A DNA stretch of 64,000 nucleotides from Brassica napus (Eukaryota; Streptophyta; Magnoliopsida; Brassicales; Brassicaceae). The translations under genes were made by a program, and so were the position numbers. Numbering within the stretch: the first letter of the stretch is position 1; each line of letters starts with the position of its first letter. Positions 51,001 to 61,733 of the stretch are shown here, in pieces. The DNA is taken from assembly GCF_020379485.1 (NCBI RefSeq), contig NW_026015144.1:1-64000 (forward strand). The letters run 5' to 3'. Under the pieces are notes generated by a model. That model was not told the DNA's origin. It saw only the letters and a list, made by a program, of their open reading frames with translations, and searched no databases.

Positions 51001-52583
51001 CATTCATGGTAAACTTGGATGAGAATCACATTCCAAGAAGCTATGAAGAGGCAATGGAGGATAAGGAATGGAAGGAATCAGTAGGAGCTGAGGCAGGAGC
51101 TATGATAAAGAATGATACATGGTATGAGAGTGAACTACCAAAAGGGAAGAAAGCTGTGTCTAGTAGATGGATCTTTACAATCAAGTACAAGGCTGATGGG
51201 TCGATTGAGAGGAAGAAGACTAGACTAGTAGCAAGAGGGTTCACTCAGACATATGGAGAGGATTACATTGAAACATTTGCACCAGTGGCCAAGCTACACA
51301 CCATTAGGATTATTTTAAGCTTGGCTGTGAACCTTGGATGGGGATTGTGGCAAATGGATGTAAAGAATGCATTTCTACAAGGAGAACTTGAGGATGAAGT
51401 CTATATGTATCCTCCATCAGGTCTGGAACATCTAGTGAAGAGAGGGAATGTACTGAGGCTAAAGAAAGCTATTTATGGGTTGAAGCAATCACCAAGAGCT
51501 TGGTATAACAAGTTGAGCACAACTTTAAACGGCCGAGGCTTCAAGAAGTCAGAGTTGGATCACACTCTCTTTACACTCACGACACCCTCAGGTATGGTTG
51601 CTCTCCTTGTGTATGTGGATGATATCATTATCACTGGGAGTGATAAGGAAGGTATCAAAGCAACCAAGGAGTTTCTAAAGTCTATGTTTGAAATCAAAGA
51701 CTTGGGAGAAATGAAATACTTTCTTGGAATTGAGATTTGTAGATCCAAGGAAGGTTTGTTCATGTCCCAAAGGAAGTATACACTTGATCTTTTGAAAGGT
51801 GCAGGTGCTTATGGAGGCAAGACAGCAAGGATGCCAATGGAGGATGGCTACAAAGTACCAAGAGAGGGGGAGATTGAAGACAGCAAGCCATTTCATGATC
51901 CTAAACTCTATAGAACACTTGTTGGCAAATTGATTTACCTTACCATTACAAGGCCTGATATATGTTTTGCTGTGAATCAGGTGAGCCAACACATGCAGCT
52001 TCCCAAGGAACATCACTGGCGCATGGTGGAGAGGCTGTTGATGTATCTGAATGGCTCGCCGGATCAAGGAGTATGGATGGGGTGCAATGGAAGCACAGAA
52101 GTGGTGGGCTATTGTGATGCTGATTGGGCAGGAGATAGAGCTGACAGGAGATCAACCACAGGCTATTGCACATTCATTGGAGGCAACTTGGTGACTTGGA
52201 AGAGCAAGAAACAGAAGGTGGTGTCATGTTCAAGTGCAGAAGCTGAGTATAGAGCTATGCTGAAGCTCACAAACGAGTTGGTGTGGATCAAAGGCATCTT
52301 GAAGCACTTGGAGATTGATCAAGCCACTCCAATGACAATGCATTGCGACAATCAAGCTGCCATTCACATTGCATCCAACTCGGTGTTCCATGAGAGAACC
52401 AAGCACATTGAGGTTGATTGCCACAAGGTGAGACAGATGATTGTGCTTGGAGTGATCTTACCTTGCTATACGAGAAGTGAAGATCAGTTGGCTGATGTGT
52501 TCACCAAGGCAGCAAGACAAAAGACTATGGAGTCCATTCACATTAGATTGGGACTCATAGATCTTGGGAAGAGAAGGAGCTGA
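48030..52583 (+). CDS. Intact Gag-Pol polyprotein of element J (1517 aa)
   Basis: The single frame encodes every protein a copia element needs. Gag: LVWSRMVRTTVGSKGLW (about 24-40), LWSEMEMLRPSTTD, and zinc knuckle CDHCKKHGHKKSQC (about 253-266). Protease: VIDSGASHHM (about 412-421). Integrase: WHARLGHPH and CEACILGKHC zinc region (about 545-580), then Asp-Asp-Glu core motifs HSDVW (about 600), RSDNGGEY (about 661) and QNGVAERKNRH (about 695). A Glu/Gln-rich linker is followed by RT with VYVDDIIITG (about 1193). RNase H: YCDADWAGD (about 1361), SSAEAEYRAM (about 1402), HCDNQAAIHIA. It ends LGLIDLGKRRS. The start is supported by the same start in E. The length is usual for plant copia elements. 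The protease would process the product inside cytoplasmic particles. Confidence 0.97.
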   Translation: MESGMNMNMKVAVCFKGNNYLVWSRMVRTTVGSKGLWKHITPGEAPKLITQGEAEDEAASKAEEKWHQEDMLVMSVLHASLEPAILDAYSYCESAKELWDTLKKVYGNTSNLSRVFEVKQAINNLVQEDMEFTKHLGRFRSLWSEMEMLRPSTTDADELNKRREQDKVFGLLLTLNPAYNGLIQHLLREDNLPDLEDVCARIQKEQGSIGLFTKKGDLSLASQATQEEGSEAPQANKVAAHGKFEERRFNGNCDHCKKHGHKKSQCWILHPHLKPAKFMKDREARANASDGTGGAGTSKGKEIDGREAGDGKSLAAYTGAPSNRGNNDQEYLRRSDLDALIKMFKENGNIFGYSFGARMVENYENLTRTDRMHESLIEMVNQSRIANLARNDHAFKPSSILAHIASSHDIKPLVIDSGASHHMISDTSLIKNIVPMNGNVMIANGDKIPIRGIGSLKLFNKETKAFYMPEFTSNLLSVKKCATDLQCNVIFSPNDVKFQDIKSSKMIGKGVTKGELYLLEDLTPVSRYSCSFTSVSSSGLSKNALWHARLGHPHNKALKLMLPGVSFENNDCEACILGKHCRTVFTKSTTVYEKCFDLIHSDVWTAPCLSRENHKYYVTFIDEKSKYTWLTLIPTKDRVLDAFKNFQSYVTNHYNAKIKIFRSDNGGEYTGQAFKLHLSQHGILHQTSCPYTPQQNGVAERKNRHLMEVARSMMFQSNVPKKFWSDAVATACYLINRTPTLILQGQSPFEVLNQYKPSLEHMKVFGCLCFVMVPGEIRNKLEAKSSKAMFIGYSSSQKGYKCYDPNTRRVLVSREVKFVEEKGYYEEQIQEDLKDLTSDRAETLRIILEGLGINMNQGHQEGRSTTTVPDHQTSNLEHEGGNETRTREESSGSHDQAVESNDQEEGAEESQLREEGAEASQLGEERSETSVLPQEEEQEMAQEGPVLRRSTRLRKDPSSWVNTRVYYNAQAVKHPTQAVCSFAQYPEAHCAFMVNLDENHIPRSYEEAMEDKEWKESVGAEAGAMIKNDTWYESELPKGKKAVSSRWIFTIKYKADGSIERKKTRLVARGFTQTYGEDYIETFAPVAKLHTIRIILSLAVNLGWGLWQMDVKNAFLQGELEDEVYMYPPSGLEHLVKRGNVLRLKKAIYGLKQSPRAWYNKLSTTLNGRGFKKSELDHTLFTLTTPSGMVALLVYVDDIIITGSDKEGIKATKEFLKSMFEIKDLGEMKYFLGIEICRSKEGLFMSQRKYTLDLLKGAGAYGGKTARMPMEDGYKVPREGEIEDSKPFHDPKLYRTLVGKLIYLTITRPDICFAVNQVSQHMQLPKEHHWRMVERLLMYLNGSPDQGVWMGCNGSTEVVGYCDADWAGDRADRRSTTGYCTFIGGNLVTWKSKKQKVVSCSSAEAEYRAMLKLTNELVWIKGILKHLEIDQATPMTMHCDNQAAIHIASNSVFHERTKHIEVDCHKVRQMIVLGVILPCYTRSEDQLADVFTKAARQKTMESIHIRLGLIDLGKRRS

Positions 52584-52606
52584 TCCCCTTAGCTGTGAGA
52601 TCTTTA

Positions 52607-52669
52607 CTCTTTTTCCCTCATTAAGGTTTTATCCCAATGGGTTTTCCTTAGTGAGGTTTTTAATGAGGA
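52607..52669 (+). other. Conserved 3' untranslated block of element J
   Basis: CTCTTTTTCCC, TAAGG, CCCAATGGG, CCTTAGTGAGG, TTTTTAATGAGG, between the stop codon and the polypurine tract. It is shared with every family in the window, coding or not. Confidence 0.65.
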
Positions 52670-52708
52670 AGATCTCATGGCTGTCCAAGCTTAGACTTTC
52701 ACAAAGCT

Positions 52709-52723
52709 AAGCTTGAGGGGGAG
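52709..52723 (+). other. Polypurine tract of element J
   Basis: AAGCTTGAGGGGGAG before the 3' LTR. Confidence 0.92.
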
Positions 52724-53326
52724 TGTTAAGATGAGGAGAGTTAAGTGAAGAAGGGAGATGAGGCTTGAGTAGAATGAGGATAAGGAAGGCTAGGAAGGTT
52801 TGGGAGCTTTGAGATCAACCAGTCCGTACAAGGCCGTACAAGGCCGTACATGACCGTACAAGATGGGATCGACCAAAGCTCAACCAAACCTTACCTTGTG
52901 TTACCCGAGTTACTTAGGTAAAGAGGAGAAGTTACCTTAGCCTTTGTGGGATGGATCAGACCGTTGGAAAGGATAAGGGCGAGTCTTGGACAGGCTGTCA
53001 CAGCTGGAAAGTGAAAGCAAAAGGAAGCAGCCAGCTAAAGATGCTTCACACGGATTGATCACCTTATTGGATGGTTTTAAATTAAGCCTTGACTCCACAT
53101 GCTTATCTTATCCTCTTGTTTACGAAAACCCTAATCTCTCTCTTCATATATATATGTAAACTCTCTCATTAATACAATTAAGAAAGTTATGAGTCTCTCT
53201 TAGTCTCTTTGTCTCTCAATGGTTCTATACTAGACTCTTAATCTCATTTTATACTCAAATCTCTTCTAAATCACTTCTAGTCTTTCTTATTCACTCAGAT
53301 TACTCTACTCAATCCTAAAAGTGATA
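52724..53326 (+). repeat. 3' LTR of element J (603 bp)
   Basis: Pairs with the 5' LTR. One T fewer near 52892 and one G to A near 53079 are the only differences I see. Confidence 0.95.
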
Positions 53327-53340
53327 ATTTTTGTATCAGG
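53327..53340. other. 14-bp filler between the 3' LTR of J and satellite
   Basis: ATTTTTGTATCAGG fits neither LTR nor satellite. Its end resembles the primer site (GTATCAGAGCCAGG with six bases missing). Satellite resumes at ATGACAGC, where the left flank ends in AATATG. Confidence 0.8.
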
Positions 53341-56300
53341 ATGACAGCTTCTTTGTCATTCTAATCAAACCAGGATGAATCGCGATGTAAGAAGCTTGAT
53401 TTTGATACATAAAGTAGTGGAGAATCACCAGGAAGCTGAATAAATCTCATAGGAGTTAGGATGAAGAAGCTATCCCACTTTCAAATCAGGTGATCCCAGT
53501 TTTCCTGTTTGGGAATATGACAGCTTCTTTGTCATTCTAATCAAACCAGGATGAATCGCGATGTAAGAAGCTTGATTTTGATACATAAAGTAGTGGAGAA
53601 TCACCAGGAAGCTGAATAAATCTCATAGGAGTTAGGATGAAGAAGCTATCCCACTTTCAAATCAGGTGATCCCAGTTTTCCTGTTTGGGAATATGACAGC
53701 TTCTTTGTCATTCTAATCAAACCAGGATGAATCGCGATGTAAGAAGCTTGATTTGATACATAAAGTAGTGGAGAATCACCAGGAAGCTGAATAAATCTCA
53801 TAGGAGTTAGGATGAAGAAGCTATCCCACTTTCAAATCAGGTGATCCCAGTTTTCCTGTTTGGGAATATGACAGCTTCTTTGTCATTCTAATCAAACCAG
53901 GATGAATCGCGATGTAAGAAGCTTGATTTTGATACATAAAGTAGTGGAGAATCACCAGGAAGCTGAATAAATCTCATAGGAGTTAGGATGAAGAAGCTAT
54001 CCCACTTTCAAATCAGGTGATCCCAGTTTTCCTGTTTGGGAATATGACAGCTTCTTTGTCATTCTAATCAAACCAGGATGAATCGCGATGTAAGAAGCTT
54101 GATTTTGATACATAAAGTAGTGGAGAATCACCAGGAAGCTGAATAAATCTCATAGGAGTTAGGATGAAGAAGCTATCCCACTTTCAAATCAGGTGATCCC
54201 AGTTTTCCTGTTTGGGAATATGACAGCTTCTTGTCATTCTAATCAAACCAGGATGAATCGCGATGTAAGAAGCTTGATTTGATACATAAAGTAGTGGAGA
54301 ATCACCAGGAAGCTGAATAAATCTCATAGGAGTTAGGATGAAGAAGCTATCCCACTTTCAAATCAGGTGATCCCAGTTTTCCTGTTTGGGAATATGACAG
54401 CTTCTTTGTCATTCTAATCAAACCAGGATGAATCGCGATGTAAGAAGCTTGATTTTGATACATAAAGTAGTGGAGAATCACCAGGAAGCTGAATAAATCT
54501 CATAGGAGTTAGGATGAAGAAGCTATCCCACTTTCAAATCAGGTGATCCCAGTTTTCCTGTTTGGGAATATGACAGCTTCTTTGTCATTCTAATCAAACC
54601 AGGATGAATCGCGATGTAAGAAGCTTGATTTTGATACATAAAGTAGTGGAGAATCACCAGGAAGCTGAATAAATCTCATAGGAGTTAGGATGAAGAAGCT
54701 ATCCCACTTTCAAATCAGGTGATCCCAGTTTTCCTGTTTGGGAATATGACAGCTTCTTTGTCATTCTAATCAAACCAGGATGAATCGCGATGTAAGAAGC
54801 TTGATTTTGATACATAAAGTAGTGGAGAATCACCAGGAAGTGAATAAATCTCATAGGAGTTAGGATGAAGAAGCTATCCCACTTTCAAATCAGGTGATCC
54901 CAGTTTTCCTGTTTGGGAATATGACAGCTTCTTTGTCATTCTAATCAAACCAGGATGAATCGCGATGTAAGAAGCTTGATTTTGATACATAAAGTAGTGG
55001 AGAATCATCAGGAAGCTGAATAAATCTCATAGGAGTTAGGATGAAGAAGCTATCCCACTTTCAAATCAGGTGATCCCAGTTTTCCTGTTTGGGAATATGA
55101 CAGCTTCTTTGTCATTCTAATCAAACCAGGATGAATCGCGATGTAAGAAGCTTGATTTTGATACATAAAGTAGTGGAGAATCACCAGGAAGCTGAATAAA
55201 TCTCATAGGAGTTAGGATGAAGAAGCTATCCCACTTTCAAATCAGGTGATCCCAGTTTTCCTGTTTGGGAATATGACAGCTTCTTTGTCATTCTAATCAA
55301 ACCAGGATGAATCGCGATGTAAGAAGCTTGATTTTGATACATAAAGTAGTGGAGAATCACCAGGAAGCTGAATAAATCTCATAGGAGTTAGGATGAAGAA
55401 GCTATCCCACTTTCAAATCAGGTGATCCCAGTTTTCCTGTTTGGGAATATGACAGCTTCTTTGTCATTCTAATCAAACCAGGATGAATCGCGATGTAAGA
55501 AGCTTGATTTTGATACATAAAGTAGTGGAGAATCACCAGGAAGCTGAATAAATCTCATAGGAGTTAGGATGAAGAAGCTATCCCACTTTCAAATCAGGTG
55601 ATCCCAGTTTTCCTGTTTGGGAATATGACAGCTTTTTGTCATTCTAATCAAACCAGGATGAATCGCGATGTAAGAAGCTTGATTTTGATACATAAAGTAG
55701 TGGAGAATCACCAGGAAGCTGAATAAATCTCATAGGAGTTAGGATGAAGAAGCTATCCCACTTTCAAATCAGGTGATCCCAGTTTTCCTGTTTGGGAAAT
55801 AGACAGCTTCTTTGTCATTCTAATCAAACCAGGATGAATCGCGATGTAAGAAGCTTGATTTTGATACATAAAGTAGTGGAGAATCACCAGGAAGCTGAAT
55901 AAATCTCATAGGAGTTAGGATGAAGAAGCTATCCCACTTTCAAATCAGGTGATCCCAGTTTTCCTGTTTGGGAATATGACAGCTTCTTTGTCATTCTAAT
56001 CAAACCAGGATGAATCGCGATGTAAGAAGCTTGATTTGGAAACATAAAGTAGTGGAGAATCACCAGGAAGCTGAATAAATCTCATAGGAGTTAGGATGAA
56101 GAAGCTATCCCACTTTCAAATCAGGTGATCCCAGTTTTCCTGTTTGGGAATATGACAGCTTCATATCATTCTAATCAAACCAGGATGAATCGCGATGTAA
56201 GAAGCTTGATTTTGATACATAAAGTAGTGTAGAATCACCAGGAAGTCGAATAAATCTCATAGGAGTTAGGATGAAGAAACTATCCCACTTTCAAATCAGG

Positions 56301-56858
56301 TGATCCCAGTTTTCCTGTTTGGGAATATGACAGCTTCTTTGTCATTCTAATCAAACCAGGATGAATCGCGATGTAAGAAGCTTGATTTTGATACATAAGG
56401 TAGTGGAGAATCACCAGGAAGTGAATAAATCTCATAGGAGTTAGGATGAAGAAGCTATCCCACTTTCAAATCAGGTGATCCCAGTTTTCCTGTTTGGGAA
56501 TATGACAGCTTATATTTGTCATTCTAATCAAACCAGGATGAATCGCGATGTAAGAAGCTTGATTTTGAAACATAAAGTAGTGGAGAATCACCAGGAAGCT
56601 GAATAAATCTCATAGGAGTTAGGATGAAGAAGCTATCCCACTTTCAAATCAGGTGATCCCAGTTTCCTGTTTGGGAATATGACAGCTTATTTGTCATTCT
56701 AATCAAACCAGGATGAATCGCGATGTAAGAAGCTTGATTTTGAAACATAAAGTAGTGGAGAATCACCAGGAAGCTGAATAAATCTCATAGGAGTTAGGAT
56801 GAAAAAAGCTATCCCACTTTCAAATCAGTGATCCCAGTTTTCCTGTTGGGAATATGAC
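53341..56858. repeat. CentBr-type satellite, array 4 (about 20 monomers)
   Basis: Monomers as before, mostly the AGCTGAAT type. Several have one-base losses (GATTTGATAC near 53749 and 54277, CTTCTTGTC near 54231). The right end is more diverged: CTTCATATCATT near 56160, CTTATATTTGTC near 56510, GAAAAAAGC near 56803. It stops abruptly at the truncated LTR of K. Confidence 0.95.
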
Positions 56859-57602
56859 TTAGAAGATAGGGCCAAGTCCAGGAAGGACTTAGAAGAGTAT
56901 TTGGCGAGTGTGCAAACTTAGGGACTGGCTGTACGGACCGTACGGATCCGTACGGACCGAGACATCCCGAAAGTTCACCAGTCAACCATTTGAGCACATT
57001 TGAAGTTGGTGCAAAAATAGGGCACTGGTGAAACTCTTAAGAGAAGAAGACAAAGGAGAGGCTGGCGAGTGACAGGCTGGAAAGGAGAGTCTCTTGCTGT
57101 AAAGTAAAAGCAAAAGGAGACCATGTATCTAGCAAAAGAAGTGGGCAGATTCATGGGAGCCTTTAGCTAGCCAATAAGGAGCCAGCCTTCCCTTGACCAG
57201 ATTCAAATGGACCAATTATCCATCAGGAACAGCACAGCCACGACCAAGACCATCTGTCCATCTCATCCATTCATTTAAATTCAAGTTATAACAGCCCTTA
57301 GATTTAGGTTTATGATTGCAAGTTGTAAAGAGCATATATAAGCTCATAAGTGATGTTTTGTAACTCTTAAGTGAGTAAGGGGGTTTCCCTTCTCCTTCTC
57401 TAATCTGAAACACTTTCTTAGTCTCTCTAGTCTCTCATCCTGAATCTCTATACACGTTCTCAGTCTTGTTACTAATCTCTTAAACACTTAGACACACAAA
57501 CACTCATCAAACTTCCTTTCTCTCAAATCGCTTCCAAGCTCTCTCTCTTTACCCATTTGGGTTTCATACACACATACAACCTGAGTACTCTTAAATCTCA
57601 TA
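56859..57602 (+). repeat. Truncated 5' LTR of element K (744 bp)
   Basis: Joins satellite at GAATATGAC, then follows the 3' LTR from its about 190th base (AAGATAGGGCC) to AAATCTCATA. TATATAA is at 57335-57341. Confidence 0.9.
56931..56955 (+). promoter_or_regulatory. GTACGG/CCGTACGG cluster in the LTR of K (3 copies, 10-bp steps)
   Basis: GTACGG is at 56931 and the palindrome CCGTACGG at 56938 and 56948, so the GTAC cores fall at 56931, 56940 and 56950. The same is in the 3' LTR at 61989-62013. Confidence 0.5.
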
Positions 57603-57618
57603 TGGTATCAGAGCCAGG
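57603..57618 (+). other. Primer binding site of element K
   Basis: TGGTATCAGAGCCAGG after the LTR. Confidence 0.92.
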
Positions 57619-60600
57619 TTCATTAGAACTTGGTTCCAGCTTCCGCTAAGCTCAAAGCTCACTCCCATGCCATTTCCAAACCAAGAAGAAGCTTCATGGT
57701 CATTTGGCTGTTCAACCTCTTCAAGAAGAAGGTGTGCTCATCAATGGCGTCCAGAAGCTGTTCTTGGTCGTTCTCCACTCTCTCATGGTCGTCCTGAAGA
57801 AAGAAGGCCATTGGAAGCATGTCCAAGCCATTCCCATTCACTGTCCAAGAAGAAAGGTGAAAGCTTTCAACTTGTACCTGGTATGGCGACTCAAAAATGA
57901 AGAGAGGAGGTGTCTTAGGCATGGTGGGTTCAAGAGAAAGGTCCATGAAAGAAGGAGATGTAGGAGTTGACACCAACAGCTCGGATCTTCCCATGTACTA
58001 AGGAGTTTCAAGGAACTAACACTAGTTCCTTGGCTGTAAGGAAATCTCTTTCTCTTGTATAAAGCTTGAGTGTATGAACAGGTTGTGATGTTGTGATGTG
58101 ATTGGAAACCTGAGGATTGTTTAAAAGATTGCTAAAATGAAGTTGCTTTAGAATCTGTCCCAGGATACTTTAAGAGTCTTGTTTGGGTATTGAAATTGTT
58201 TAGTATGCTTAGCTCCGGTTCATAGTGATGCTTGTTGTGATTAATTAAATCTGCTTGCATACATGGAGTGAAACCGAATTTAAAGCTGTTGCATATAGTC
58301 TTGTGGCTGTCTTACATTGAAGTATTAGATTCATGTCTAAGTACTGAGTAAAGAAGCTCTTAAGAGTGCCTAAGTAACTTGTCTTGAATCTGTTAGGATC
58401 TTACTTGTACTTAGAGATTTAGCTTGCAAAGAATAGAACTTGATAATGCCTTGTGTCTATCTGTTGCATTGCTTGTGATATTGGGAATCAAACTTGATAA
58501 TTTATTAATCAAGATTTGACATCAATACTATTGAAAATGGTTAAATGCTTAATGTCAGTTCTAAATTAACTTGTCTTGTTAAGATGATAGATTATATTAT
58601 CTAATCATGCTTGCTTTCATGAGTTAGAAACTGATTAAGATTAATGCATACTGCCTTGTATTGTTGCATTTAGATTAAAATCTAAGTTGCATAAAATTGC
58701 CTAAATACTTTGACTTGAATCTGATAAGGTCTTGCTTAGTATTTAGAGAATGGTTGCTTGCATAGATAAGAACTTGACATTGTCTTGATTCTATCTAATG
58801 TTATAAAGCTTGAGACATTGGTGATCAAACTTGATGAAGTCAAGGATTGATCCCAATGCAATTGTGACTTATCTTTGCTAGAGTTTGAGTGATGTTTCAG
58901 GTTCACAAAAGGTGTTCCTAGTTCATCATCAAATCCGAGTTGAAAGAGAAAGAATGATGCCCATTGTGTGTACAATGGAGAAGTGTTACAAAAAGGGAGA
59001 AGCACAGATGGTTGTAAAACTCACTGGTGTTCTTCTCCTTAACATTGCAAGTACCTGAAGAAGAAGCTAACCGGGTCTAGGCAGTGGCGTGCCTATTCAA
59101 GAGGGTGCTCAAACTAAGACAGAGCACTCTTGGCTGTGTGAAGAAGAAGGCTACTCTATCAAGGCGGCTTCTATTGTGAGGTGATTGAAGAAGTAGCTGA
59201 AGCATCCACAAGCATTCCATCATGGTGGCAAATTCAGAAGGGTGATTGCAATAAGAGAAGAAGAAGAAGTGAGGATTCAAGTGGCAACGACCACTCCTCA
59301 TCACCTTAAACAAGGGAGTAAACCTAGTCTCATCTATCTTAATATGTCTTGATAGGTTTATCTCCTGATTATACTATGTGCTTTCCCTAAGAGTTTATAG
59401 CTTCTAAGTAGAATGTCTAGGCTAATTGCACTGAGATTGTTTTGCTGCTGCATTGTCTTATTGATAGTAAGTAATGTCTAGAGTCCCAGAATCTCATGTT
59501 CTGTTTATTGCATTGTCTTGAGTGTTGTCATAGCTTGAATCATCATGAATGTGTTGTAGAATTGAGTAGAATGTCTCTGCTGCTTGCATCATGATTGATA
59601 AGTTATTTTGCATACATAAGCATATCTCATACTGTCTAAGTTCAATCCTAGTGTTATCTGATGCTATTGCCTATGTTTAATCCATCAATGAAAGTCTTGC
59701 ATCAATTAGAAATTGTCTAAGTTGCTTGCATCATTGGTTCTGATTGAAACTGTTGTGCAGAGCTTTAATATTACTCATGGATTGAACCTGTTGCATTCAT
59801 ATAGCTAATGCTTTAAGATTGTGCATTCATGTAGTAATGCATTTAAAAATGAGCCTAAATTGCAAATGTACTGATATAAGCTTTGCATTTAGAGAACTGT
59901 ATAGAACTTGCATTGTCATTGTTAGAAATTGAAATCTGCTTGTCTTGACTCAGTCCAGTTCTGATTGTTGCTATGCCATAGTTAAATCCATCAGTGATGT
60001 CTTATAAGCATTTAGAAGTATGTCTAAGCTACTTGAATCATTGGCTTTGATAAAACTAGTGAGCATAAGCATGAATTGAGTCACTCTTGTCGCCTTAATT
60101 GCATAAGTATCATCTAGACTTGTGTTCCATTTGGATTGAATCTGTTTCATTCATATAGTTAGTGTAACCTAATGCATTCATCTATTGTTGCATTTAAAAA
60201 AAAAAAAACTGAATTGATTGTCTTTGCTTGATTGTCTTGATTGTCTAGCTTGTTTCAAGTATCATATATTATTGTGGCATTGGTGATCAAACAGGATGGA
60301 TGATCTTGGTTTGATCCCAATGGGATGATCTGATCTTGCATTGAGTTGTGGTGGTGTTAGGTACACAAGGAATGTGATACATGAAACTCGCCAACAACCA
60401 AGAATGTAAAGACAAAGATCTTGTGCCATTGCATATCATCACTAGGACATGTTAGTCCATAATCTACAGGAAGTGTAGTGTGATTGAGTATGCAATGAGA
60501 GATGGCCATTGCATAATACCATTGGACATATCTAGTCCTTAGTCTACAGGAAGTGTAGCATGGGTCATTATGCAATGAGAGGCGTGTCTTGTGAGACTCT

Positions 60601-61718
60601 CTATGGTGATTCAAACACCCTAATTCCTGGTTAAGGAAGAGAGAAAACTCACAAGAAGAAAGCTATCATAAAAGATGATAGTTATTAGACCATGGAGATG
60701 CATAGGATCATCACAAGCTTAGCTCCTTCTAGTCTTGGTTCTAAGCTTGAGGGGGAGTCTTAATGCATATGATCCATGGTCAGTAACAAGTCTTTGCAAA
60801 GGCTTCTACATGGTCAGTAACAAGTCTTTGCAAAGGCTTCTACAAGGATCATCAACGGACCAAGATAGTGGCGTGTCTAGGCAAGAGGCTGTTCAGAGCA
60901 GTCTTGGCGAGTGAAGAAGAACGCTCTCCATCAATGCGGCTTCAATGAGAGGTGATTGAGGAGAAGCTGATGAATCCATTCTGCCTTTCCAAGAAGTTGG
61001 TGATGCCATGAAGATGGTGCATTGGCCGAGTTAGGAAACTCACAAAAACACAAGGGAAGTTCCCTTAGACTTTTAAAACCTTTTTATTCATCTTATTCAT
61101 TGCTTGTGCTTGAAAAGATACGTAAAATGATTATGATTGAATTGTGAGATTGTGTGCATCAAGTGTGATGCAGGATATTCATTTTCTTGTTTTTGATAGG
61201 TACTGATGCACCTTTGGGATAATGTATCAGGTACCATTGCTTGAGCCTCACTAAAGGTGTTCCTGGTCATTTCCTAGCTTCTCTAAGGTGGCTGTGAAGT
61301 CTGTTGAGAGGGGGAGATTCAAACCAGTTCTATGAAGAGGGCAAGCCATGTGTGAAGTGTTGATCAGCCTCACTGGTGTTTTGAAGATGATCTGGTCGTG
61401 TCCTAGCTTCTCTAAGATGGCTGAGAAGTCAGTTGAGAGGGGGAGACTTCAAACCGGTTCCATGAAGAGGTGAAGCTGAAGTGTGAAGTGTGCGCAAAGC
61501 TGTGAAGAGTTGCTGCACCTATTAGGCCGTGATCCAGAGCTTCTTGTGTCCAACCACACTGGTTCTAAGGCACAAGAGCTCACTGGCCAATCCCTAGGCT
61601 TTGGAGAGCTCTACTCTTTTTCCCTTGCAAGGTTTTGTCCCAATGGGTTTTCCTTGTAAGGTTTTTAATGAGGGAGACTCTTCAGAGTTCCAAGCTTGGC
61701 TTAGGATCTCCTAAAGTC
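57619..61718 (+). other. Non-coding interior of element K
   Basis: No reading frame of note (longest about 110 codons, unrecognised). Large blocks match the interior of G. K lacks the stretch with the zinc-knuckle relic but has its own segment at about 58500-58830 and 59040-59470. An internal purine tract AAGCTTGAGGGGGAG at 60743-60757 is not next to an LTR. A 129-bp imperfect tandem repeat (starts 61272 and 61401) brings two GTTGAGAGGGGGAGA tracts. The conserved 3' block is at 61614-61674. Confidence 0.75.
60775..60842 (+). repeat. 34-bp tandem duplication in K
   Basis: CATGGTCAGTAACAAGTC starts at 60775 and again at 60809. G has one copy (about 27398). Confidence 0.85.
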
Positions 61719-61733
61719 AAGCTTGAGGGGGAG
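61719..61733 (+). other. Polypurine tract of element K
   Basis: AAGCTTGAGGGGGAG before the 3' LTR. Confidence 0.9.

Larger units (their letters stand above)
47211..53326 (+). mobile_element. Element J: intact family-2 copia retrotransposon (6116 bp)
   Basis: Two near-identical LTRs (604 and 603 bp; about one substitution and one one-base indel), primer site, a single uninterrupted Gag-Pol frame, conserved 3' block and polypurine tract are all in order. It is the only complete, undamaged element in the window and the best candidate for a recently active autonomous copy. It sits directly in satellite. The right edge is unusual: 14 bp (53327-53340) separate the LTR from the satellite, so no clean 5-bp target duplication is seen. 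Confidence 0.96.
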
